From contig JADZAS010000002.1 in NCBI GenBank assembly GCA_020852515.1, positions 289,550-353,549 of the forward strand: 64,000 nucleotides of DNA, read 5' to 3'. The translations under genes and the position numbers were made by a program. Origin of the DNA: Phycisphaerales bacterium. GTDB taxonomy: Bacteria; Planctomycetota; Phycisphaerae; Phycisphaerales; UBA5793. Numbering within the stretch: the stretch's first letter is position 1; every line of letters starts with the position of its first letter. The notes under the pieces are model-generated. The model ran no database searches and was not told where the DNA came from. It saw only the letters and a program-made list of their open reading frames with translations. Positions 1-7,769 of this stretch are shown one piece after another.

Positions 1-141
1 ATCGTGAGCCGGGCGATCTTCGACGGCATGCGCGAAGCCGTGCGGGAAATGAAGCGGCTGATCGTCGAAGCCGCTCGAGGTATCGACCCGCAACACTCAC
101 CACCAGGCCACGAAGGGCACAAAGGAAACACCAAGAGATGA
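1..141 (+). CDS. C-terminal fragment of an unidentified protein
   Basis: An open frame enters at the left edge of the window and closes with TGA at 139-141, giving 46 residues. The visible part is a charged, probably helical stretch (residues 1-27, with MREAVREMKRLIVEAA), followed by a Gly/His/Lys-rich tail. The last dozen codons run through a purine-rich repeat-like DNA segment at 100-137, so the natural C-terminus may have been replaced or extended by that element. The fragment is too short to assign a family. It lies 40 bp upstream of dapA and could share its transcript. Confidence 0.4.
   Translation: MVSRAIFDGMREAVREMKRLIVEAARGIDPQHSPPGHEGHKGNTKR
100..137. repeat. Purine-rich repeat with a period of about nine bases
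   Basis: The units CCACGAAGG, GCACAAAGG and AAACACCAAG follow one another. From memory, similar CACGAAGG/CACAAAGG strings occur as dispersed repeats in planctomycete and verrucomicrobial genomes; that recollection could not be checked here. The segment overlaps the end of the upstream reading frame and precedes dapA. Confidence 0.35.
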
Positions 142-181
142 ATCAGATTGCAAGGCACTTCAGAATCGCCGGAGCAGCGCT

Positions 182-1060
182 ATGAACTTTGCCGGTTGTT
201 ACACCGCGATCGTGACTCCGTTTGGCGGCGACGGCCAGGTTGATCTTGCCGCGCTGCGCCGGCAGGTCGAGTTCCAGGCGAAAGGCGGCGTGTCGGGCGT
301 CGTTCCCTGCGGCACGACGGGCGAGTCGCCCACGCTCAGTGAGGCCGAGTGGGAGAAGGTGGTCGCCGCGACGGTGGAGATCGCCCGCCCCCTCGGACTG
401 ACGGTGATCGCCGGCACGGGATCCAACAACACGCACCACGCGGTGGACCTGCAGAAGCGGGCCGCGGCGCTGGGCGCCGACGCCGGTCTGAGCGTGAATC
501 CCTACTACACCAAGCCGACGCAGGAAGGCATGCGCCGGCACTTCCTGGCCGTGGCCGAATCCACCGATTTGCCCGTCGTGCTCTACAACATCCCTGGCCG
601 CACCGGTGTGGCCCTGCAGCCCGAGACCATCGCCCGGCTGTGTGAGCACCCGAACATCGCCGCCGTGAAAGAGGCGACGGGCTCGATGGATTCGGCCAGT
701 TCGATCGCGGCGATGTGCGACATCACGATTCTCTCGGGCGATGATTCGATGACGCTGCCCTTCTGCAGCATCGGCGCCACCGGCGTGGTGAGCGTGGTGT
801 CCAACATCCTGCCCCGGCGCGTTCAGGACCTGTGCGATGCGTGCAACGGCGGGCAGTGGAGCCAGGCCCGCGACATCCACTTCGAGCTCTTTGACGTCTG
901 CCGCAGTCTTCTCTCGCTCGAAACGAACCCGATTCCGATCAAGACGGCCATGCGTTTGCTCGGGCGCGACAGCGGCACGCTGCGTTTGCCGATGACAGAG
1001 GGGACCGAGCAGACGGCCGCTGCGATCCGCGCTCTGCTCACGCGCCTGAAGATGCTCTGA
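182..1060 (+). CDS. dapA: 4-hydroxy-tetrahydrodipicolinate synthase
   Basis: Condenses pyruvate with aspartate semialdehyde in the diaminopimelate/lysine pathway, in the cytoplasm. The 292-residue length is typical. Visible motifs are CGTTGESPTLS (residues 43-53), the LYNIPGRTG segment with Tyr135 and Arg140, and VKEATGS with the Schiff-base Lys163; these correspond to Tyr133, Arg138 and Lys161 of the E. coli enzyme. A GGAG seven bases upstream of the ATG supports the start. dapF follows after 48 bp, so the two genes probably form one operon. Confidence 0.95.
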   Translation: MNFAGCYTAIVTPFGGDGQVDLAALRRQVEFQAKGGVSGVVPCGTTGESPTLSEAEWEKVVAATVEIARPLGLTVIAGTGSNNTHHAVDLQKRAAALGADAGLSVNPYYTKPTQEGMRRHFLAVAESTDLPVVLYNIPGRTGVALQPETIARLCEHPNIAAVKEATGSMDSASSIAAMCDITILSGDDSMTLPFCSIGATGVVSVVSNILPRRVQDLCDACNGGQWSQARDIHFELFDVCRSLLSLETNPIPIKTAMRLLGRDSGTLRLPMTEGTEQTAAAIRALLTRLKML

Positions 1061-1108
1061 TCCGTATCCTGAAAGCGCACCTCGCTGCCACGGAGGGATG
1101 ATCTAATC

Positions 1109-2020
1109 GTGCTCAAGTTCACGAAAATGCACGGCATCGGAAACGACTACGTCTACCTGGATGCCGTCAGCGAACCCGCAATCGCCGAACGGACCGATCT
1201 GCCCGAGCTGGCCCGGCGCATCAGCGACCGGCACAAAGGCATCGGCTCTGACGGGCTCATCGTCATCGCCCGGCCGACGAGCGAGAGCGGCCTCACCGAT
1301 GCCGTGCGGATGATCATGTTCAACGCCGACGGCTCAGAAGGCGCCATGTGCGGCAACGGCATCCGCTGTGTCGCCAAGTTCGCCGTCGAACATGCGCTGG
1401 TCTCCGTCAACGCGCGGCCGCTGCTGGTTGAGACCAAATCGGGCGTGAAGTCGATCGACTACACGATGGACAACGGCCGAGTCTTCAGCGCCACGGTGGA
1501 CATGGGCGAACCGATCCTCGATCTGCCGCGCATCCCCGTCAACGCGGAAGAGCTCGAGGAAGTCGGTGACGCCGGCGGCGTGCACCGGCTGAGCATCAAG
1601 TCGCAAGGGCGTCGCGCGACCGACCCGCCCAAGACGCTCGAGGGCACGTTCGTGAGCATGGGCAACCCGCACGCCGTGTTCTTCCACCCGGATGTCAACG
1701 CCATCAACCTGGAGGCGATCGGGCCGCTGGTGGAGAATCACCCGGCGTTTCCAGATCGCGTCAACGTGCACTTCGTGCAGTGCATTTCGCGGACCGAGGT
1801 GCGCATGCGAACCTGGGAACGCGGCAGCGGAATCACCATGGCGTGCGGCACCGGAGCCGCGGCGGTGTGCGTGGCCTGCGTGCTGCGCAGCCGCACCGAA
1901 CGCAGCATTCTCATGCACCTGCCCGGAGGCGATCTGCGCATGGAGTGGCGCACCGGCGATCATCGCGTCTACAAGACCGGGCCGGCCGAGGAAGTGTTCA
2001 ATGGAACGTGGGAAGAGTGA
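1109..2020 (+). CDS. dapF: Diaminopimelate epimerase
   Basis: Interconverts LL- and meso-diaminopimelate for peptidoglycan and lysine. The protein begins MLKFTKMHGIGNDYVYLD, as the family does, from a GTG codon with GGAGGG about twelve bases upstream. The two catalytic cysteines are in MCGNGIRC (Cys81) and MACGTGA (Cys246). At 303 residues it is slightly longer than the usual 275-285; the extra length is around residues 150-178. It directly follows dapA and precedes an M20 hydrolase by 37 bp, so co-transcription of all three is possible. Confidence 0.95.
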   Translation: MLKFTKMHGIGNDYVYLDAVSEPAIAERTDLPELARRISDRHKGIGSDGLIVIARPTSESGLTDAVRMIMFNADGSEGAMCGNGIRCVAKFAVEHALVSVNARPLLVETKSGVKSIDYTMDNGRVFSATVDMGEPILDLPRIPVNAEELEEVGDAGGVHRLSIKSQGRRATDPPKTLEGTFVSMGNPHAVFFHPDVNAINLEAIGPLVENHPAFPDRVNVHFVQCISRTEVRMRTWERGSGITMACGTGAAAVCVACVLRSRTERSILMHLPGGDLRMEWRTGDHRVYKTGPAEEVFNGTWEE

Positions 2021-2057
2021 TCAAGCGGTGAGTTGATGGCTTTGTGACTTTTGCCGG

Positions 2058-3269
2058 GTGCTTATGTCGCTGACCGACTTGCAGCAACGTGTGCATAATG
2101 AACTCGCCAGCCACGGCGAGGCGATGCTGAATGAACTCGCCGCGCACGTGGCGATTCCGACGGGAAAAGGACATGAACCCGGATTGAACCAGTACCGGGA
2201 TGCGCTCACGGCGCGGCTCGCCGCGCTCACTCACTCGATCGACCGCATCCCCGGCGCCGCGCGACCGGCATGGATCGATGTCGTGCCGCGACCGCAAACA
2301 ACCCACCCGCCCGTGACAGTCGTCGCCCGGCATCATGTGAGCGATGCGCTGCCGCGCCTGCTGCTGGCCGGGCACATCGACACCGTGCACGATCCGGCCG
2401 GCGCCTTTCGCACTCTGACGCTCTCGCCCGACGGCCGGACCGCGGTCGGGCCGGGCGCGGCGGATATGAAGGGCGGCATTCTCGTCGCGCTGCACGCAAT
2501 CGAAGCTCTGCACCGGTGCGGCGCGAAGATCAACTGGACGTTTCTGCTCAACAGCGATGAAGAGACGGGGTCGTTCCATTCCGATCCGGCGCTCGAAGCC
2601 GAAGCGAAGCGGCATGACTTTGGTCTGGCGCTCGAGCCCGCGCTGCCGGGCGGGGCGCTGGCCATCGAACGCATGGGCAGCGGTCAGTTCAAGATTGAAG
2701 TGCACGGGCGTTCTGCGCATGTGGGGCGTGATTTTGCCTCAGGCATTTCGGCGGTGACTCGACTGGGCGAGATCATCGCCGAGATCGGTTCCTGGCCGCG
2801 GCCCGCCGAGGGCGTGATCATCAACGTCGGACCGTTGCAGGGCGGCAGCGTGACCAACGCCGTCGCCGACTTCGCCGCGTGCTGGGGCAACGTGCGCTTC
2901 GCCGACGAGCGCGCTGCGACTGAACTTGAATCAAAGCTGCTTTCGCTGGCTACGCCGGCGGATGTGCTGCCGCGCGTCGTGGTGCACCACCGCTGGAACC
3001 GCCCCGCCAAGCCGCTCGTACCCGCCACGCAGCAACTCGCGGATCGAGCTGCCGCTGTCGCGCGGTCGCTGGGCCAGGCGCTTCCCTTCACGAAAACGGG
3101 CGGCGTGTGCGATGGCAACATCCTCCAGCACGCAGGACTGCCGACGATCGACACCCTTGGCGTGCGCGGCGGCGGCCTGCATACGACTGATGAGTGGATT
3201 GAGGTGGCGAGCCTGGTGGAGCGGAGCCAGTTGCTGGCCGTGCTCATGCTGGAACTTTCGGGCAGTTGA
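2058..3269 (+). CDS. M20 family metallohydrolase, carboxypeptidase G2-like
   Basis: A di-zinc amidohydrolase or peptidase. Metal-site motifs are in order: AGHIDTV (His106, Asp108), GPGAADMKGG (Asp137), NSDEETGS (Glu168, Glu169), ALEPA (Glu193) and a C-terminal GGLHTTDEW. The pattern resembles carboxypeptidase G2, which releases glutamate from N-acyl-glutamates, more than DapE. It sits between dapF and an arginine/ornithine succinylation gene set, so two roles are open: succinyl-diaminopimelate desuccinylase, or hydrolysis of N-succinylglutamate in place of AstE. I favour the second because of the CPG2 resemblance. The start may be GTG 2058 or ATG 2064; neither has a clear Shine-Dalgarno. Confidence 0.8.
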   Translation: MLMSLTDLQQRVHNELASHGEAMLNELAAHVAIPTGKGHEPGLNQYRDALTARLAALTHSIDRIPGAARPAWIDVVPRPQTTHPPVTVVARHHVSDALPRLLLAGHIDTVHDPAGAFRTLTLSPDGRTAVGPGAADMKGGILVALHAIEALHRCGAKINWTFLLNSDEETGSFHSDPALEAEAKRHDFGLALEPALPGGALAIERMGSGQFKIEVHGRSAHVGRDFASGISAVTRLGEIIAEIGSWPRPAEGVIINVGPLQGGSVTNAVADFAACWGNVRFADERAATELESKLLSLATPADVLPRVVVHHRWNRPAKPLVPATQQLADRAAAVARSLGQALPFTKTGGVCDGNILQHAGLPTIDTLGVRGGGLHTTDEWIEVASLVERSQLLAVLMLELSGS

Positions 3270-3405
3270 AACCGCGGCGCCGGCGACCTCAGCGGCCGCA
3301 GGGCGCGATTGCTCGGGGAGAGATGGCAATCGGCGGGCTGAAAATGCCGATTATTCAGGTGTCTGCCGCATCCGCTGTTCTCTCCGCCCCACCGCCTGAC
3401 CCGGA

Positions 3406-3411
3406 TACAGT
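3406..3411 (+). promoter_or_regulatory. -10-like hexamer of a leaderless start
   Basis: TACAGT ends six bases before the ATG of the aminotransferase gene, which lacks a Shine-Dalgarno. Transcription would begin at or next to the start codon. No good -35 is seen 17 bp upstream. Confidence 0.45.
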
Positions 3412-3417
3412 CCTCAC

Positions 3418-4911
3418 ATGAACGCCAGCACCACTACCGCCGCTCCCGCCACCAAAGCCTCGAAACTCAACTCCAGCCCGATTGTCGAAGAGGCGATTGA
3501 TCGCGCGATCGACGAAATGCGAAAGGTGCAGTCCGGCATCACCGCCGTGCGCCCGCCGCTGAACGACGAACTTGCGGCTCGATACCGCGATCTGCTGGCG
3601 CAGGCCAGCGAGGTGCGCGGCAAGAGCAAGCTCTTCTTCGATTACCACGGCTCGGGGCTGGGCAACGGGCCCTTTGTCGAACTCGCCGACGGCTCGGTGA
3701 AGATGGATCTCATCTGCGGCATCGGGCCGATGTTCTTCGGCCACAGCGATCCGGAGGTGACGCGCATCGCCATGCGTGCCGCGATGAGCGATCTCATCGT
3801 GCAGGGCAACCTGCAGATGAACGAGGACTCGACGCAGTTCTCGAATCTGCTCGTCGAAGAAGCGTCCAAGTGCAGTCGGTTGGCGCACGTGTTCCTGACC
3901 AACTCGGGCTGCATGGCCAACGAGTCGGCACTGAAGATCTGCTATCAGAAGCACGCGCCGGCCAGCCGCGTCATCGCTTTCGAGAACTGCTTCATGGGCC
4001 GCAGCGTGACCATGAGCCAGATCGGCGATAACGCCGGCAATCGCGTGGGCATTCCTCTCTCGACGCTGGTCGACTACCTGCCCTTTTACGACGCCGAGCG
4101 AGGAGAAGCTTCCACGCGAGATGCGCTCGCGCGGCTCGACCGGCTCATCGAACGCTACCCCGGACAGCACGCGTGCATGATCTTCGAACTCGTCCAGGGC
4201 GAGGGCGGCTTCAACCCGGCGCCGCGCGAGTTCTTCGCGGCGCTGATGGAGCGGTGCAGGAAAGCCGGCATCGCGGTGTGGGTGGATGAAGTGCAGACCT
4301 TCGGCCGCACGGGCGAAATGTTCGCCTTCGACCTGCTCAAGCTCGGCGAGTACGTGGATGTGTGCACGATCGGCAAACTGAGCCAGATCTGCGCGTGTCT
4401 CTACTCCAAAGACTACAACCCCAAGCCGGGCCTGCTCAGCGGCACGTTTCTCGGCTCCACCGTCGCGCTCCAGGCAGGCATGTACATCCTCGACACGCTG
4501 CGCGGCGGAGACTACTACGGCCCGAACGGGTCGATTGCGCAGCACCACCAGCGTTTCGTCGCAGGCATTGAAGGCATCGCCTCGCGCCATCCGGAGTGGT
4601 TCGGGCCCGTTCTCAGTCCCGACGGCGCAGCGATGAAGCACGTGAAAGTGGCGGGGGGACTGGGCGGCATGATGCGGTTCACGCCGTTCGGCGGCCGCAA
4701 GGAACCCGTGAACAAGTTCATGTACAACCTCTATGACGAGGGTGTGCTGTCGTTCTACTGCGGCCACGGGCCGTATCACATCCGCTTTCTGCCCCCGCTG
4801 GGCGTGATGAAACTTCAGCAGTGGGACGCCGCGTTCGAGGTCGTGGAGCGGGCGCTGGCGCGCACCTTCGAAGAGATCAGCCGCAAAGAGGCGCCAAAGG
4901 CGCAGAATTGA
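3418..4911 (+). CDS. Class III aminotransferase, ArgD/AstC-like
   Basis: PLP-dependent omega-aminotransferase of 497 residues. The cofactor region is IAVWVDEVQTFGRTGEMFAF (Asp290) and the Schiff-base lysine is probably Lys320 in CTIGKLSQ. It is about 90 residues longer than AstC/ArgD; the extra length is mostly in an N-terminal extension of about 70 residues. The next genes are astA and astD, so transamination of N2-succinylornithine to succinylglutamate semialdehyde is the likely reaction; another omega-amino donor cannot be excluded. There is no Shine-Dalgarno. A TACAGT hexamer at 3406-3411 suggests a leaderless mRNA. Confidence 0.8.
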   Translation: MNASTTTAAPATKASKLNSSPIVEEAIDRAIDEMRKVQSGITAVRPPLNDELAARYRDLLAQASEVRGKSKLFFDYHGSGLGNGPFVELADGSVKMDLICGIGPMFFGHSDPEVTRIAMRAAMSDLIVQGNLQMNEDSTQFSNLLVEEASKCSRLAHVFLTNSGCMANESALKICYQKHAPASRVIAFENCFMGRSVTMSQIGDNAGNRVGIPLSTLVDYLPFYDAERGEASTRDALARLDRLIERYPGQHACMIFELVQGEGGFNPAPREFFAALMERCRKAGIAVWVDEVQTFGRTGEMFAFDLLKLGEYVDVCTIGKLSQICACLYSKDYNPKPGLLSGTFLGSTVALQAGMYILDTLRGGDYYGPNGSIAQHHQRFVAGIEGIASRHPEWFGPVLSPDGAAMKHVKVAGGLGGMMRFTPFGGRKEPVNKFMYNLYDEGVLSFYCGHGPYHIRFLPPLGVMKLQQWDAAFEVVERALARTFEEISRKEAPKAQN

Positions 4912-5037
4912 GCCGAAGCGGCCGGGATGATCGTTCGCACCGCGATTTCGCCGATAGATAAGACGAATTCCCTCACTTGCTCTTATGACTCCTGAGCCCT
5001 TTCGCGGCTGGTCAGAAAGCCGCCGGACCTCCCCGCC

Positions 5038-6102
5038 ATGTACGTCATCCGTCAAGCCCGGCCCGATGATGCCTCCATCCTGCTCAAGCTGGCGCGGATG
5101 GTTCACTTCATCAATCTCCCGGCCGACCCCGAGATCATCGCCGACAAGATTCGCCGCTCGCAACTCAGTTTCGAAGGCTCGATCACAGACCTGACGCGCG
5201 CCATCTACATGTTCGCGATCGAGGATGACACGACCGGCAATCTGCTGGGCACGTCGCAGATCATTCCGCAGATCGGCACGCCGGAAGCGCCCAACACCTA
5301 CTTCCAGGTCCGCAGCCGCACGATGTACGCCGACGACCTGCAGCAGGGCATGACGCACACGACGCTGCAGCTGGGCTCCGTCACAGATGGCCCTACGGAA
5401 GTCGGCGGGCTCATCCTCGCGCCGAGTTATCGCGGGCACCCGGCCAAGCTCGGCAAGACGCTTTCGCTCATCCGCTTCCACTACATGGGACTCCATCCCG
5501 AGCGGTTCCGCGATGAGCTGCTTGCCGAAATGATGGCCCGCCTCACGCCTGAAGGCACCAACGCGTTCTGGGAGCATCTCGGGCGGCGGTTTATCAACCT
5601 CACCTACACCGAGGCGGACCGGCTTTCGACGCGCTCCAAGGGCTTCATTCTGAAACTCATGCCGCACGAGGAAATCTACGTCACGATCCTGCCGCCCGAG
5701 GCGCGCATGCTCATCGGCAAAGTCGGCAAGGACACCGAGCCGGCCAAGGCGATGCTCGAGCGCATGGGCTTCAAGTACGAAGACCACATCGACCCGTTCG
5801 ACGGCGGGCCGCACCTGCACGCGAAGACCGCGGATGTATCCGTCGTGCGCGACACGAAGCGCCTGAAACTCGGCAAAGCGTGCACCAAGGCCCAGGCCAA
5901 GGGCGAAGCGCTGGTGAGCTTCGACGGCGAGGACGGCTTCCGCGCCGTCGCAACGGGGGCGATGCTCAGCAGCGACGGCAAGTGCGTGCGCATTCCTCGG
6001 GATGAGATGAAGGCGATCCACGCCAGCGAAGGCGATCGCGTGGGATTCACGCTGCTGAGCAAAGGCGAACGCAAGGGCGGCAGGCAACGCAGGCGAGCCT
6101 GA
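5038..6102 (+). CDS. astA: Arginine/ornithine N-succinyltransferase family protein
   Basis: Transfers succinyl from succinyl-CoA to the alpha-amino group of arginine, or in some family members ornithine. The 354-residue protein starts MYVIRQARPDDASILLKLA, with an acyltransferase fold N-terminus, and carries family landmarks: GGLILAPSYRGH, FWEHLGRRFINLTYTEAD, LMPHEEIYVTILPPEA and DPFDGGPHLHA. No AstB (succinylarginine dihydrolase) gene is in the window, while a ureohydrolase is nearby, which leaves ornithine as a plausible substrate. The start ATG has neither a Shine-Dalgarno nor a convincing -10 element, so the N-terminus rests on homology only. Confidence 0.88.
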   Translation: MYVIRQARPDDASILLKLARMVHFINLPADPEIIADKIRRSQLSFEGSITDLTRAIYMFAIEDDTTGNLLGTSQIIPQIGTPEAPNTYFQVRSRTMYADDLQQGMTHTTLQLGSVTDGPTEVGGLILAPSYRGHPAKLGKTLSLIRFHYMGLHPERFRDELLAEMMARLTPEGTNAFWEHLGRRFINLTYTEADRLSTRSKGFILKLMPHEEIYVTILPPEARMLIGKVGKDTEPAKAMLERMGFKYEDHIDPFDGGPHLHAKTADVSVVRDTKRLKLGKACTKAQAKGEALVSFDGEDGFRAVATGAMLSSDGKCVRIPRDEMKAIHASEGDRVGFTLLSKGERKGGRQRRRA

Positions 6103-6154
6103 GGCATCCCCGTCGCCGCGCTCGAGGCAGCGCTCCCTGCCGCGCTTGCGGTCA

Positions 6155-6160
6155 TACGAT
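6155..6160 (+). promoter_or_regulatory. -10-like hexamer of a leaderless start
   Basis: TACGAT ends five bases before the astD start codon. It fits the leaderless pattern of the window, although astD could also be read from the upstream astA transcript (63-bp gap). Confidence 0.35.
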
Positions 6161-6165
6161 CGTTC

Positions 6166-7692
6166 ATGGTTCACTCTTCACTGCTCGAACGGGCCCCGGC
6201 GGATTACATCGACGGCCGGTGGATCGAACTGGGCGCGGGCGATGGAATTACCTCTACGAACCCTGCAGCGCCTGATGAGATCATCTGGCAGGCCGCGTCG
6301 AACATCGCGCATGTCGAAGAGGCCATCGCGGCAGCGCGGCGGGCGGCGCCGGGATGGGCGCAACTGCCCATCGCGCGGCGGCACGAGTATCTCCGCCGCT
6401 ACCAGCAGGTCGTCAAGGCGCACCTCGATCGCATCGCAGGACTGATCTGCGATGAGAGCGGCAAGACGATGGCCGAGTCCACGTTTGAAGCCAACGCGCT
6501 GATCGGCAAGGTGGACATCACGCTCGATCCGACGGGCGCGCTCGGCCGCATCACCGATTTCGAAGTGCCCGTCAGCGCGACGCGGCGCGGCATCAACCGC
6601 TTCAAGCCGCACGGCGTGATGGCCGTCATCGGGCCGTTCAACTTTCCCGCCCACCTGCCCAACGGCCACTTCATTCCCGCACTGGCCGCCGGCAACTCGA
6701 TCGTCTTCAAACCCAGCGACAAGACCCCGGCGGTCGGACAGGTGATCGCGGAGGTCTGGCACGAGGTCGGCCTGCCTCAGGGCGTCTTCAACCTCGTGCA
6801 GGGCGCAGCGGATGTGGCTTCGACGCTGGTCAGGCATGAGGGAATCGACGGCATTCTCTTCACCGGCTCGTGGGGCGTCGGCCGGCGCATTCTCGAAGCC
6901 AACCTCGACAGGCCCGGACGCATCATCGCGCTGGAGATGGGCGGCAACAACCCGGCCGTCGTCATGGATGACGCTGATCTCCGCCAGGCGGTCATTGAGT
7001 GCGTTCGGGCCGGGTTCGCGACCACCGGCCAGCGCTGCACCTGCACGCGGCGGGTGATCGTGCACGAGAAGATCGTGGATCGATTCAAGAGGGCGTTTGT
7101 CGAGGCGGCGCGGAGCCTGACGATCGGACCCGGTCGCAGCGAGCCGGGACCGTTCATGGGACCGGTGATCAATGAAGCGACCGTTGAGGCGGTGATCGAC
7201 TTCCAAAGCCGCCTGGCGAGTCGCCGCGGCAAGATACTCCTTGAGGCGAGGAAAGCTCGGGACATCGGGCACTTCATCTCACCCGGCGTTGTTGAAGTGG
7301 ATGGTTCCCATTACAGACCCGGCGACGCCGAGCACGATTGCGAAGTCTTCGGGCCGATGGTTCAGCTGAGCACCTGCCGCGATCTGGATGACGCCATCGC
7401 CCAGGCCAACGCAACGCAATACGGCCTGGCGGCTGCGGTCTTCACGCGCGACGCCGAGGCGGCGGAGCGCTTTTTCTGGCAGGTGCGAGCCGGATGCATC
7501 AACTGGAACACCGGCACAGCGGGCGCCTCGAGCAAGCTCGCGTTCGGCGGGCTCGGGCACAGCGGGAACCACCGACCGGCCGGTGCGTTCAGCGTGGACT
7601 ACTGCGCCTATCCGGTCGCGGCGATGGTCGAGACCTCCGGCGACGCGGCGGTTCCGGCGGGCATGGCCTTTGACGACGACTGGCTGCGATAA
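6166..7692 (+). CDS. astD: Succinylglutamate semialdehyde dehydrogenase
   Basis: NAD-dependent aldehyde dehydrogenase that oxidises N-succinylglutamate semialdehyde. The AstD-like segment IGPFNFPAHLPNGHFIPAL (residues 155-173) includes Asn159. The general base is Glu257 in LEMGGNNP and the catalytic cysteine is Cys291 in TTGQRCTCTRR. Its 508 residues are slightly more than the usual 490. It ends the cluster M20 hydrolase-aminotransferase-astA-astD and is followed by a palindromic hairpin at 7718-7741. There is no Shine-Dalgarno; TACGAT lies five bases before the ATG. Confidence 0.9.
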   Translation: MVHSSLLERAPADYIDGRWIELGAGDGITSTNPAAPDEIIWQAASNIAHVEEAIAAARRAAPGWAQLPIARRHEYLRRYQQVVKAHLDRIAGLICDESGKTMAESTFEANALIGKVDITLDPTGALGRITDFEVPVSATRRGINRFKPHGVMAVIGPFNFPAHLPNGHFIPALAAGNSIVFKPSDKTPAVGQVIAEVWHEVGLPQGVFNLVQGAADVASTLVRHEGIDGILFTGSWGVGRRILEANLDRPGRIIALEMGGNNPAVVMDDADLRQAVIECVRAGFATTGQRCTCTRRVIVHEKIVDRFKRAFVEAARSLTIGPGRSEPGPFMGPVINEATVEAVIDFQSRLASRRGKILLEARKARDIGHFISPGVVEVDGSHYRPGDAEHDCEVFGPMVQLSTCRDLDDAIAQANATQYGLAAAVFTRDAEAAERFFWQVRAGCINWNTGTAGASSKLAFGGLGHSGNHRPAGAFSVDYCAYPVAAMVETSGDAAVPAGMAFDDDWLR

Positions 7693-7717
7693 TGATCGCC
7701 GGCCGCGCAAATGAGAA

Positions 7718-7741
7718 GACCCCGGCGAATTCGCCGGGGTC
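7718..7741. terminator. Bidirectional hairpin between convergent genes
   Basis: A perfect 24-bp palindrome with arms GACCCCGGCGAA and its complement lies between the 3' ends of astD and the haloperoxidase-like gene. It lacks a run of T on either side, so it may act with Rho or as a transcript-end stabiliser. Confidence 0.6.
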
Positions 7742-7769
7742 TGTGGCACAGGTACAGGATGCACGAGCC

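Noticed and set aside
3355..6174. A 939-residue open frame on the minus strand
   Set aside because: It lies antisense to the aminotransferase and astA genes, is very rich in Arg, His, Gly and Ala, and shows no family character. Long antisense frames are common in GC-rich coding DNA.
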